Below the pieces are notes generated by a model, which did not search any database, was not told where the DNA came from, and saw only the letters and a list, made by a program, of their open reading frames with translations. A stretch of 64,000 bases of DNA from Streptomyces pyxinae (GTDB taxonomy: Bacteria > Actinomycetota > Actinomycetes > Streptomycetales > Streptomycetaceae), in assembly GCF_024756275.1 (NCBI RefSeq), contig NZ_JANUGQ010000035.1, forward strand, positions 1 through 64,000, given 5' to 3'. Shown here one piece after another: positions 43,017 to 50,738 of the stretch. The position numbers and the translations under genes were made by a program. Position 1 is the first letter of the stretch, and the number at the start of each line of letters is the position of its first letter.

Positions 43017-44020
43017 CGGCTCAGTCCTCCGTCGCCACTGAACTCCGGTGCCTGCTCGGGGAAGAGCCCCTGTGGGGGAGGGCCCAGTCGCCGGAAGAGG
43101 TCGTCGAGACCGGCCGTCAGCCGATGGGTGGCGGCCGGGGTCTCGGCACGGTCGCCGAGGTCGAACAGGTCGGGTGCCGGGCGGGCGGGCTGTTTCACCC
43201 TTCTCAAGGGGATGAGGAAGCCGAGCCCGAGGCCCTTGGCGGGGTCCGGGTCGATCAGTTCCGGATCGACCGGTACCGGGGCGCCACCGTAGTCCGGCGT
43301 CATGATGTCCGGGGTCAGGGTGCCCGGGGCCGTGCCGCCCGGTGTGGCGTGAGCCGGTCTCCCGCCGGCCGGTGCGGCGGGCTTCCGGGCCGGGCGGCGC
43401 CGGACGGTGCGCCGCAGCCAGGTCCGCAGGCGGAGACCGGTGGGGGGCCGGGGGCCCTGCTGCCGGATCCAGACGTACTCGGACCCGCTCTTGCCCTCGT
43501 AGACCACCGGTACATAGCGGGCGTCGCCCGTCCCTGCCGCGTCCTTGTGCCGGAGAAGGTCCTGCCAGGTCGATGAGGTGACGACGGTCAGGCGGTACTC
43601 CGGCTCCCGCGCCAGCAGTTCGCGCAGCGGTGCAAGGTCCACCAGGCGCTGCGCCGTGATCAATCCGGCGCCGGCATGGCCGGTGGCGGTGCGGTGCACC
43701 GGACCGAGGTGCAGGGCCACCCGCAGGCGCAGCTCCGCCACCTCCCGGTCCTTGAGGGCGTACTCCAGGCCGGTGAGAAAGCGCTCACACACGGCGGGGC
43801 GCCGGTACACGGCGGGCGGAAGGATCAGCAGCACACCGTCGCCCCGGTCGATCCGGCTGATCGGCGCCGCCCTGTCCAGCCCGGTGTCCGCCACCGTCAC
43901 GTCCAAGAGGCGGTGGAACGCGATACGCAGCGTGCGCTGCCGCCCGGACCGGACGGCAGAGAACCCGTGCATCTCGATCGCCACGATCAGCGACAGCTCC
44001 CCGGGCACCTTCCGGCCCAT
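43013..44020 (-). CDS. Degenerate class III nucleotidyl cyclase-like protein
   Basis: A 335-residue protein. Residues about 8-190 follow the class III cyclase fold: LSLIVAIEMHGFSAVR (where cyclases have the first metal Asp, here Glu), SRIDRGDGVLLILPP (second metal Asp kept) and LRLRVALHLGPVHRT. A basic linker (RTWLRRTVRRRPARKPA) and a Pro-rich tail follow. ATG 44020 has GGAGGGGG upstream. Metal-site substitution makes activity uncertain. The two-gene layout with a TM protein recalls cyclic-nucleotide defence pairs such as Pycsar, but the partner has no visible nucleotide-binding domain, so that is only an analogy. Confidence 0.75.
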   Translation of the reverse strand: MGRKVPGELSLIVAIEMHGFSAVRSGRQRTLRIAFHRLLDVTVADTGLDRAAPISRIDRGDGVLLILPPAVYRRPAVCERFLTGLEYALKDREVAELRLRVALHLGPVHRTATGHAGAGLITAQRLVDLAPLRELLAREPEYRLTVVTSSTWQDLLRHKDAAGTGDARYVPVVYEGKSGSEYVWIRQQGPRPPTGLRLRTWLRRTVRRRPARKPAAPAGGRPAHATPGGTAPGTLTPDIMTPDYGGAPVPVDPELIDPDPAKGLGLGFLIPLRRVKQPARPAPDLFDLGDRAETPAATHRLTAGLDDLFRRLGPPPQGLFPEQAPEFSGDGGLSR

Positions 44021-44088
44021 GGCGTGCCCCCTCCGGCAGTGTCCGCGGTCGCGGTCCATGACGGCGGCCGGGCCCGGAGACGGACACG

Positions 44089-44124
44089 GCCCGCCGCCAC
44101 TCAAGCACGAGTGGCGGCGGGCCG
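44089..44124 (-). terminator. Terminator hairpin, 15-bp perfect stem
   Basis: GGCCCGCCGCCACTC and its exact complement enclose the 6-nt loop AAGCAC. It lies just past the 3' end of the SDR gene (stop at 44184, minus strand) and before the cyclase-like gene, insulating the two. Confidence 0.85.
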
Positions 44125-44183
44125 CAGGCGAATGGCGAATCTCACACGCGGTACGGACTGCCCGGGCCGGGCCCCGGCCGGTC

Positions 44184-44840
44184 TCAGTTCCCCGCGACGT
44201 CCTTGACGGCGACGGTGACCGGGACGGAGCCAGCGATCAGCTCCAGGGTCAGCCCGGCCGTGGCGGGGGTGTCCAGCAGCTCCGCGAGGACCGCTGCCAC
44301 GTCGTCGCGCGGGATCGGGCCCCGGCCGGTGGACGCCTCCAGCCGGACCAGTCCGGTACCGGCGTCATTGGTGAGCATCCCGGGGCGCAGGATCGTCCAG
44401 TTCAGGCCGCGCTTGGCCCGGACATGGGCGTCCGCCTCGCCCTTGGCCCGCAGATAGGCGTCGAAGATCTCGTCGCCCTCGTGCTCCGGGTCGGCGCCCA
44501 TGGACGAGACGACGACATAGCGCCGTACGCCCGCCCGCTCCGCCGCGTCGGCCAGGAGCACCGCGGCGCCCCGGTCGACGGTGTCCTTCCGGTCGACTCC
44601 GCTGCCCGGCCCGGCGCCCGCCGCGAAGACGGCCGCGTCGGCGCCCTCCAGGACGGCCGCCACCTCCTCGACGGCGGCCGACTCCAGGTCCAGGACGACC
44701 GGCTCGGCACCCGCCTTCCGCAGTTCGTCGGCCTGCTCCGGCTTGCGGATCAGGCCGGCCACCTCGTGCCCGCCCGCCGAGAGCAGCCGCTCCAGGCGCA
44801 GGGCGATCTGTCCATGTCCTCCGGCGATGACAATACGCAT
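44184..44840 (-). CDS. NAD(P)H-binding atypical SDR protein
   Basis: A 218-residue NAD(P)-binding protein of the atypical SDR group (YwnB/HSCARG-like): IVIAGGHGQIALRLERLL at the N-terminus carries the dinucleotide loop, YVVVSSMGAD is the strand before the active-site area, and LNWTILRPGMLTND is the family's substrate-side motif. Such proteins act as oxidoreductases or NADPH sensors; the substrate here is unknown. ATG 44840. A strong terminator follows the gene. Confidence 0.88.
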   Translation of the reverse strand: MRIVIAGGHGQIALRLERLLSAGGHEVAGLIRKPEQADELRKAGAEPVVLDLESAAVEEVAAVLEGADAAVFAAGAGPGSGVDRKDTVDRGAAVLLADAAERAGVRRYVVVSSMGADPEHEGDEIFDAYLRAKGEADAHVRAKRGLNWTILRPGMLTNDAGTGLVRLEASTGRGPIPRDDVAAVLAELLDTPATAGLTLELIAGSVPVTVAVKDVAGN

Positions 44841-44874
44841 GCTCCCGACCGTACGACCTCCGCGGCGGGCGCGC

Positions 44875-46221
44875 TCAGGGAGCCGCGTCCGGCCGCCCCT
44901 GGCGCGGCAGTTCGAGCGCCGCCGCCGAGTCGCAGTACTCCCGCACCGCGCTGGTCCTGGCCACCACCCGGCCCCGGTGCACCACGATCCGGCTGTACGC
45001 CAGCGACAGCACGCCCGACAGCCGCTCCCCGCGCACCGCCAGCAGCTCCGCCGGGAACCCGGCCTCCACCCGCACCGGCGGGAGCCCCATCGCCTCCCGG
45101 GCCGCCCCGCTCACCGCCCCGTACGCCTCCTCGGGGCGCAGTCCGCCCTGCGCGGCCAGCAGATACGCCGCCTCCAGCGGATCGCCGCGCCCCACCGGAT
45201 TGGCCACGTCCCGCAGCGCGCCGCTGCCCGCCGCCACCCGCACCCCGGCCGACCGCAGCAACCGCACCGGCGCCACGTCCCGGCACTCGGTGCCCGCGCA
45301 GCACCCCTGGGGCAGGCAGATCACCGTCACCCCGGCCGAAGCGAACTGGTCGGCGGCGCGGGCGGCCAGGTCGCCGGGCAGCCGGCCCAGCGCCCCGCAC
45401 GGCCCGACGGCCACCCCGGGCCGCAGCCCGCCGGCCATGGCGGCGAGCCGCGCCAGCCGGGCCGGGTCGTCGCCGTCGGTGTGCAGGTCCACCGGGACGC
45501 CGTGCTCGGCCGCCACCTCCAGCACGGTCTGGACGTACCCGGTCGGGTCCGGGTCCAGGTCGGGGCGCCCGCCCACCACCGTGGCGCCCATCTTGACCGC
45601 GTCCCGCAGCATGGCCAGGCCGTCCGCGCCGGCCACCCCGGTGAGCAGCCGGGGCACCGCCACCGCCGTCAGCTCCACCAGTCCGCGCAGCGACCGGCGG
45701 GCCTGGAGCACCGCCTCCAGCGACCGCAGCCCCTGGACGTCCCCGATCCGGACATGGGCGCGCAGCGCGGTGGCGCCGTGCCCGAGCTGGAGCAGGGCCG
45801 CCTCGGTGGCCCGGCGCTGGACGTCCTCGGGGGTGTCGGGCACCGGACCCGTGGCGTCCGCGCCGAAGGCGGTGTCGGCGTGGGCGTGCGGCTCGGCGGG
45901 GGCGGGCAGCAGCAGATAGCCGCTGAGGTCGACCCGGGCGCCGAGGGCGGGCAGGCTGCCGACGGTGCCCACCGCCTCGATGCGCCCGGCGCCGAGCCGT
46001 ACGTCGACGGTCCGGCCGTCGGCGAGCCGGGCCCCGCAGAGCAGCAGGGCGGAGGCGTCGGCCGCGGTCCCCTCGGACGGCTGCGGCCGGGGCTGCGGCC
46101 CGGGTTGCGGCCGCCGGTTGCCGGACTGCCCGATCTGCTTGGACTGCCCGGAAGGGCCGGGAGACCCGGGAGACCCGGAGGGCTCGGAGAACTCTGACGG
46201 CTCGGGGGACTCGGGGGACAT
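44875..46221 (-). CDS. Amidohydrolase-family protein (cytosine deaminase-like)
   Basis: A 448-residue amidohydrolase. The metal motif HxH is in LLLPAPAEPHAHADTAF (about residues 105-121), with later VPVDLHTDGDD (third His) and a C-terminal composite sandwich strand (GFPAELLAVRG, RIVVHRGRVVA). The order resembles cytosine deaminase/N-isopropylammelide hydrolase relatives that deaminate or cleave cyclic amides; the substrate is unknown. The first 52 residues are a Ser/Pro/Gly/Gln-rich leader with short repeats (PESPEPSEFSEPSGSPG) and are likely disordered. Confidence 0.85.
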   Translation of the reverse strand: MSPESPEPSEFSEPSGSPGSPGPSGQSKQIGQSGNRRPQPGPQPRPQPSEGTAADASALLLCGARLADGRTVDVRLGAGRIEAVGTVGSLPALGARVDLSGYLLLPAPAEPHAHADTAFGADATGPVPDTPEDVQRRATEAALLQLGHGATALRAHVRIGDVQGLRSLEAVLQARRSLRGLVELTAVAVPRLLTGVAGADGLAMLRDAVKMGATVVGGRPDLDPDPTGYVQTVLEVAAEHGVPVDLHTDGDDPARLARLAAMAGGLRPGVAVGPCGALGRLPGDLAARAADQFASAGVTVICLPQGCCAGTECRDVAPVRLLRSAGVRVAAGSGALRDVANPVGRGDPLEAAYLLAAQGGLRPEEAYGAVSGAAREAMGLPPVRVEAGFPAELLAVRGERLSGVLSLAYSRIVVHRGRVVARTSAVREYCDSAAALELPRQGRPDAAP

Positions 46222-46647
46222 CGGGCTCCTGGGCGGGCACGGGGCCCATCGGTCGGGGACGGCGGCGGGGCGTCGGTGGCGGCTGCGGCGGCCCTCCGGC
46301 GCGCGACCTGGCGGACCCGGGCGGGACGCGGCCCGGGCCCGACGGGGGCGGCCCCGGATGTACGGGCGGGTGTACGGGCAGGGGGCGCACGGATCCGGAG
46401 CGCCGGAAGTACGGCCCCTGCTGTACGGGAGCGATCACACAGCGTCATCCGAGCGTAGGCGCCCGGCCACTCCGCTTCGAGGAGGAGCGCAATAGTCGTA
46501 CCGGTTCGGGCCACCGGGGACGGCGGGCGCGCGGCACGGGAGGGGGTGCGTCAGGGGGTGCCGGGTGTGCCCTCCGGGGCGGGCGGGTAGGGGGCCGGGA
46601 ATGGATTTGGGCGAACGGCGGGCGACCGTGTAATGTCTTCATCGCTC
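46222..46647. other. Spacer upstream of the tRNA-Thr operon
   Basis: The 426 bp between the diverging amidohydrolase gene and tRNA-Thr carry no gene. The right end has the tRNA promoter annotated separately. The rest is GC-rich with no structure that I could assign. Confidence 0.6.
46607..46636 (+). promoter_or_regulatory. Promoter of tRNA-Thr / tRNA-Met / rpmG
   Basis: TTGGGC at 46607-46612, an 18-bp spacer and TAATGT at 46631-46636 fit a vegetative (HrdB-type) promoter. The -10 ends 11 bp before the 5' end of tRNA-Thr. Confidence 0.7.
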
Positions 46648-46720
46648 GCCCCAATAGCTCAGTCGGTAGAGCGTCTCCATGGTAAGGAGAAGGTCTACGG
46701 TTCGATTCCGTATTGGGGCT
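46648..46720 (+). tRNA. tRNA-Thr (GGT)
   Basis: A 73-nt cloverleaf. The acceptor stem pairs GCCCCAA with TTGGGGC, the D-arm is GCTCAGTCGGTAGAGC, the anticodon GGT sits in CTCCATGGTAAGGAG, and the T-arm is TACGG-TTCGATT-CCGTA. The discriminator is T and no CCA is encoded. It is the first of two tRNAs in front of rpmG. Confidence 0.96.
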
Positions 46721-46766
46721 CTGGTGCAGGTGACCCTCACTCTCGGGTGAGGGGAGCCGGTATCAA

Positions 46767-46839
46767 AGCGGTGTAGCTCAGTCGGTAGAGCAAGCGGCTC
46801 ATAATCGCTGTGTCACCGGTTCAAGTCCGGTCACCGCTA
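46767..46839 (+). tRNA. tRNA-Met (CAT)
   Basis: A 73-nt cloverleaf. The acceptor stem pairs AGCGGTG with CACCGCT, the anticodon CAT lies in GCGGCTCATAATCGCT, and the T-arm is ACCGG-TTCAAGT-CCGGT. The discriminator is A. The paired first acceptor position marks it as elongator rather than initiator; a CAT tRNA-Ile cannot be fully excluded from sequence alone. Confidence 0.92.
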
Positions 46840-46927
46840 CACGCAGTAGCCGATTGTGGGGTCGGTCCTTCGATCGGCTACTCTTTTCTGCGTTCACCCG
46901 TCCGTCCGTCCGTCAAGGAGCACTCAC

Positions 46928-47092
46928 GTGGCTGCCACCGACGTCCGCCCGAAGATCACGCTGGCCTGCGTGGAGTGCAAGGAGCGGAACTACATCACCA
47001 AGAAGAACCGGCGTAACAACCCGGACCGTCTTGAGATGAAGAAGCACTGCCCTCGCTGCAACGCGCACACCGCGCACCGCGAGACGCGCTGA
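46928..47092 (+). CDS. rpmG: 50S ribosomal protein L33
   Basis: A 54-residue L33. It has a zinc-binding (C+) pattern, CVECKERN and HCPRCNAHT, and the basic NYITKKNRRNNPDRLEMKK core. GTG 46928 follows AAGGAG. It lies 88 bp after tRNA-Met and probably shares its transcript. A zinc-containing paralogue may be swapped for a zinc-free form under zinc limitation in Streptomyces (family knowledge). Confidence 0.97.
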   Translation: MAATDVRPKITLACVECKERNYITKKNRRNNPDRLEMKKHCPRCNAHTAHRETR

Positions 47093-47463
47093 ACCAGGCT
47101 CGTACACGAGGCCGTCCCCACCGGGGGCGGCCTCGTGTCGTTGTGTCCGCAGGTCCACCGGTCCCTGCGGCTCCACCGGTCCCGGCGGCCGGCCCCGGCG
47201 GTCACGGGCCCATGGAGCCACGGACCGGTCCCGCCAGGTCCCGAGGGGCCGGTCCCGGGCCCCGGCGGGCACCGGGGGCCCGTCGCCTCCGCCTGGTGGG
47301 AATGATCCCGCCGAATGCTCCCGCCGGTGGAATGATCCCGTCGGTCATGACGCCCCGACGATTCCGCCGGCCGGTGCCTGTGGTTCCTTGGTCCCCTCTG
47401 TTCCTTTGATTCTTGTACCCGTCAAACGCATCGACCCCGTCGATCCAGGAGGGAGCGCGCCCC
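47093..47463. other. rpmG-hadA spacer with short direct repeats
   Basis: It holds the rpmG terminator and, near 47299-47340, two direct copies of GGAATGATCCCG spaced 30 bp apart plus related words (AATGCTCCCGCCGG). The repeats lie about 130-165 bp upstream of the first dehydratase gene and could be regulatory. No gene is seen. Confidence 0.55.
47104..47138 (+). terminator. Terminator after rpmG
   Basis: ACACGAGGCCGTCCCC at 47104-47119 pairs with GGGGGCGGCCTCGTGT at 47123-47138 (one G-T pair, 3-nt loop). It starts 12 bp past the rpmG stop. Confidence 0.85.
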
Positions 47464-47916
47464 ATGGCGCTCGACCAGTCCTTCGTCGGGCGGACCTATC
47501 CGCCCACCGTGCCGTACGAGGTCGGCCGCGAGAAGATCCGCGAATTCGCCGAGGCGGTGGGGGACGACAATCCCGCGTACACCGACCCGGCGGCCGCGAC
47601 GGCGCTCGGTCACCCCGAAGTGATCGCTCCGCCGACTTTTGTGTTCGCCATCACTTTCGCGGCGGCCGGCCAGGTGGTCGAGGACCCGCAGCTCGGCCTG
47701 GACTACAGCCGGGTGGTCCACGGCGACCAGCGATTCGCCTACTCCCGTCCGGTACGGGCGGGGGACCGCCTCCGGGTGACCTCGACCATCGAGGCGATCA
47801 AGTCGCTCGCCGGGAACGACATCCTCGACATCCGTGGCGAGGTGCACGACGAGGCGGGCGAACACGTCGTGACGGCGTGGACCAAGCTGGTGGCACGGGC
47901 GGCAGAGGGAGCCTGA
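47464..47916 (+). CDS. MaoC-type dehydratase, HadA-like subunit (FAS1-like N-domain)
   Basis: A 150-residue hot-dog-fold protein of the UPF0336/HadA type: DQSFVGRTYPPTVPYEVGREKIREFAEAVGDDNPAYTD and APPTFVFAITF, with VVHGDQRFAYSRPVRAGDRL in the second half. It lacks the D-x4-H hydratase motif and pairs with the next gene, which has it. In mycobacteria HadA/HadB form a (3R)-hydroxyacyl-ACP dehydratase; the Streptomyces substrate is unknown. ATG 47464 follows AGGAGGGAG. Confidence 0.9.
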   Translation: MALDQSFVGRTYPPTVPYEVGREKIREFAEAVGDDNPAYTDPAAATALGHPEVIAPPTFVFAITFAAAGQVVEDPQLGLDYSRVVHGDQRFAYSRPVRAGDRLRVTSTIEAIKSLAGNDILDIRGEVHDEAGEHVVTAWTKLVARAAEGA

Positions 47917-47920
47917 GACG

Positions 47921-48349
47921 ATGACCGCGAAGATCACGTACGATGAGGTGGAGGTCGGCACCGAGCTGCCGGCCGGGAGCTTCCCCGTGACCCGCGCCAC
48001 GCTGGTCCGGTACGCGGGTGCCTCCGGGGACTTCAACCCGATCCACTGGAACGAGAGGTTCGCCCGTGAGGTCGGCCTCCCCGATGTCATCGCGCACGGC
48101 ATGTTCACCATGGCCGAGGCGATCCGGGTGGTGACCGACTGGGCCGGCGACCCGGGCGCGGTCGTGGAGTACGGGGTCCGCTTCACCAAGCCGGTCGTGG
48201 TGCCCGACGACGAGACGGGCGCCCTGATCGAGGTCAGCGCCAAGGTCGGCGCCAAGCTGGACGACCGGCGGGTCCGGGTGGACCTGACGGCGATGAGCGC
48301 GGGCCAGAAGGTGCTGGGCATGTCCCGCGCGGTGGTCCAGCTCGCCTGA
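47921..48349 (+). CDS. MaoC-type (R)-hydroxyacyl dehydratase, HadB-like subunit
   Basis: A 142-residue hot-dog protein with the catalytic hydratase-2 motif YAGASGDFNPIHWNERFA (Asp and His) and IAHGMFTMAEAIR. ATG 47921 lies 4 bp after the HadA-like stop. As a pair they should dehydrate (3R)-hydroxyacyl thioesters. The gene pair just upstream of murB is the usual actinobacterial arrangement. Confidence 0.92.
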   Translation: MTAKITYDEVEVGTELPAGSFPVTRATLVRYAGASGDFNPIHWNERFAREVGLPDVIAHGMFTMAEAIRVVTDWAGDPGAVVEYGVRFTKPVVVPDDETGALIEVSAKVGAKLDDRRVRVDLTAMSAGQKVLGMSRAVVQLA

Positions 48350-48867
48350 CGGCCGCGTACGCCGGGGCGGCGGGAGGCCGCGGGCCGGGCGAGTCACCCG
48401 CCGGGCCGCCGCCCGCCGCCCCCCTTTCGGGCCACCGCCCGCCTCTCCTGGCCGCTGCTCCCTTTGGGGCGCTGCCCGCCGCCCCTGGCCGCTGTCCCTC
48501 CGAGGCCGGTGCCTGCATCCGGTCCGCCGCCTGCGGCCGCCGCCCCTTTCCGGGCCGGTGCCCGCCTCCCCTCGATGCCGCCCCCCTTCCGGGCCGCCGC
48601 TCGCCTCTCCTGGCCGCTGCTCCCTTTGGGGCCGCTGCTCGCCTCTCCTGGCCGCTGTCTCTCCGGGGCCAGTGCCTCCGTGCCCGGTCCGCCGCCTGCG
48701 GCCCGGGCCGCAGGCGGCGGCCGACGCCGATGTGCCGACGCCGATGTGTCCGAGCTGTCGCGCCTGCCTGCGGGCCGGCCACTGCCCCCGGGTGCCCCGC
48801 CCCGGCCTGGCCCCCGCCCCCGGTCGGCGCCGGGGTGTCCGGGGGCGGCACGGTTAACCTTGCACGC
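48350..48867. repeat. Imperfect repeats upstream of murB
   Basis: From about 48404 to 48700 the sequence consists of imperfect repeats of GCCTCTCCTGGCCGCTG and CTCCCTTTGGGG blocks: the two occur together near 48440 and again near 48605, and the first block recurs at about 48637. No gene is supported. The murB promoter is at the right end. Confidence 0.7.
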
Positions 48868-48870
48868 GTG
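48855..48870 (+). promoter_or_regulatory. murB promoter, leaderless start
   Basis: A -10 element TAACCT (48855-48860) ends 7 bp before the murB GTG at 48868, and no ribosome binding site is present. Transcription should start at or next to the G of GTG, giving a leaderless mRNA, which is common in Streptomyces. The -35 is not clear. Confidence 0.6.
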
Positions 48871-49923
48871 CACGTACTCCACGACGCCCCGCTCGCCCCG
48901 CTGACCACCTTCCGGCTCGGCGGCCCCGCCACCCGGCTCGTCACGGCCACCACCGACGACGAGGTGGTCGCCGCCGTCCGCGAGGCCGACGACAGCGGTA
49001 CGCCGCTGCTGCTCATCGGCGGCGGCTCCAACCTGGTCATCGGCGACAAGGGCTTCGAGGGCACCGCGCTGCGGATCGCCACCCGGGGCTTCGCGCTCGA
49101 CGGCACCCGGCTGGAGCTGGCGGCCGGCGAGGTGTGGAGCGACGCGGTGGCCCGGACCGTCGAGGCCGGGCTGGCGGGCGTCGAGTGCCTGGCCGGCATC
49201 CCCGGCTCGGCCGGCGCCACCCCGATCCAGAACGTCGGGGCGTACGGCCAGGAGGTCTCGGCCACCATCACCGAGGTGGTGGCGTACGACCGCCGGGCCC
49301 GCGAGACGGTGACGCTCGCCAACGCCGACTGCGCCTTCTCCTACCGGCACAGCCGCTTCAAGGCCGACCCCGAGCGGTATGTCGTCCTGCGCGTCCGGTT
49401 CGGGCTGGAGGACGCCGGGGGGCTGAGCGCGCCGGTCCGGTACGCCGAGACAGCCCGGGTGCTCGGTGTCGGGCCCGGCGACCGGGTGGAGCTGGCGCTC
49501 GCCCGCCAGACGGTGCTGCGGCTGCGGGCCGGCAAGGGCATGGTGCTGGACCCGGAGGACCACGACACCTGGTCGGCCGGTTCCTTCTTCACCAACCCGA
49601 TCCTGGAGCAGGAGGCGTACGACGCCTTCCTCGCCCGGGTGCACGAGCGGCTCGGCACGGACGTCAATCCGCCCGCCTTCCCGGCCGGCGACGGGCGGAT
49701 CAAGACCTCGGCCGCCTGGCTGATCGACAAGGCGGGCTTCACCAAGGGGTACGGCGAGGGCCCGGCCCGGATCTCCACCAAGCACACCCTCGCCCTCACC
49801 AACCGGGGCGCCGCCACCACCGAGGACCTGCTCGCCCTCGCCCGTGAGGTCGTCGCCGGTGTGCGCGCGGCCTTCGGCGTCACCCTGGTCAACGAACCGG
49901 TGACGGTGGGCGTCGTCCTCTGA
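48868..49923 (+). CDS. murB: UDP-N-acetylenolpyruvoylglucosamine reductase
   Basis: A 351-residue FAD enzyme reducing UDP-GlcNAc-enolpyruvate to UDP-MurNAc in peptidoglycan synthesis. FAD-binding stretch LLLIGGGSNLVIGDKGFEG and GIPGSAGATPIQNVGAYGQEV; catalytic Arg in FSYRHSRFK, Ser in SAGSFFTNPI, and Glu in VNEPVTVGVVL at the end. GTG 48868 fits the alignment start (HDAPLAPLTTFRLGG) and the promoter position. It is the type I, YxxxR form by the YRHSRFK segment. Confidence 0.96.
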   Translation: MHVLHDAPLAPLTTFRLGGPATRLVTATTDDEVVAAVREADDSGTPLLLIGGGSNLVIGDKGFEGTALRIATRGFALDGTRLELAAGEVWSDAVARTVEAGLAGVECLAGIPGSAGATPIQNVGAYGQEVSATITEVVAYDRRARETVTLANADCAFSYRHSRFKADPERYVVLRVRFGLEDAGGLSAPVRYAETARVLGVGPGDRVELALARQTVLRLRAGKGMVLDPEDHDTWSAGSFFTNPILEQEAYDAFLARVHERLGTDVNPPAFPAGDGRIKTSAAWLIDKAGFTKGYGEGPARISTKHTLALTNRGAATTEDLLALAREVVAGVRAAFGVTLVNEPVTVGVVL

Positions 49924-49966
49924 GCCCCTGACGGACTGAAGTCGTCCCCTACCTGTCTTTTGTGTG

Positions 49967-50005
49967 CCCGAGGGCGCCCCGTGAACCACGCGGGGCGCCC
50001 TCGGG
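49967..50005 (+). terminator. Terminator after murB
   Basis: CCCGAGGGCGCCCCG at 49967-49981 pairs exactly with CGGGGCGCCCTCGGG at 49991-50005 and is followed by CTTT. It separates murB from the sigma-factor operon. Confidence 0.85.
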
Positions 50006-50129
50006 CTTTCCCCGGACCATCGCGGCCGGAGCCCGTCGCGACGAGGGAACCTCTTGCCCGCCCCGGGTTGTCGAGTGGGTGACGGGTCCCCGGTGGTCGG
50101 CGGACCACGGGGGCGAAGGGGGACCAGCG

Positions 50130-50738
50130 GTGGCGACGGTCCGGACCGGGCGCGACGCCGGCTTCAGCGACTTGACCGACTCGATCGGCTTGACCGACTC
50201 GACCGACTTCACGGTCTTCGCGGAGTCGGCGTACGCCTCACTGCTCCGCACCGCGCGGCTGCTCACCGGCGACTGGCACTCCGCCGAGGACCTGGTCCAG
50301 TCGGCCCTGGTCAAGGTGTATCTGCGCTGGCACCGCTCGGCCGGCTGGGAGTCGCGGCAGGCGTACGCGCGCAAGGTCGTGGTGAACCTCTACGCCACCT
50401 GGCGCCGGCGCCGCTGGCACGGGGAGGTCACCGGGCCCGGGCAGCCGGAAGGGCGCCCGGACCCGGCGGCCGGCGACCTCATCGGTGGCCTGGACGTGCG
50501 CCTGGAACTGGACCGGGCGCTCGCCGCGCTGTCCCGCGCCCAGCGGGCCGTGGTGGTGCTCCGCTTCTACGAGGACCTGTCGGTGGACCGGACGGCCGAG
50601 CTGCTCGGCTGCTCGCCCGGAACGGTCAAGAGCCGCACCAACCGGGCACTGGAACGGCTGCGGGCCATGGGCGCGCTCGCGGGCTACGCCGGAAGCGGTG
50701 CGAGCGGCCCGGAAGCGCCCGGAAGGGAAGTGCGATGA
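50130..50738 (+). CDS. ECF sigma factor, SigE family (actinobacterial SigE-like)
   Basis: A 202-residue ECF sigma factor. Region 2 reads ASLLRTARLLTGDWHSAEDLVQSALVKVYLRW and region 4 reads LSRAQRAVVVLRFYEDLSVDRTAELLGCSPGTVKSRTNRALERL. GTG 50130 (VATVRTG) is preferred for AAGGGGGACC; upstream in-frame starts have none. N-terminal residues about 10-25 are a short Ser/Asp/Thr repeat (SDLTDSIGLTDSTDFT) encoded by a near-perfect 21-bp duplication. It is translationally coupled to the next gene, probably its anti-sigma regulator. Confidence 0.9.
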   Translation: MATVRTGRDAGFSDLTDSIGLTDSTDFTVFAESAYASLLRTARLLTGDWHSAEDLVQSALVKVYLRWHRSAGWESRQAYARKVVVNLYATWRRRRWHGEVTGPGQPEGRPDPAAGDLIGGLDVRLELDRALAALSRAQRAVVVLRFYEDLSVDRTAELLGCSPGTVKSRTNRALERLRAMGALAGYAGSGASGPEAPGREVR

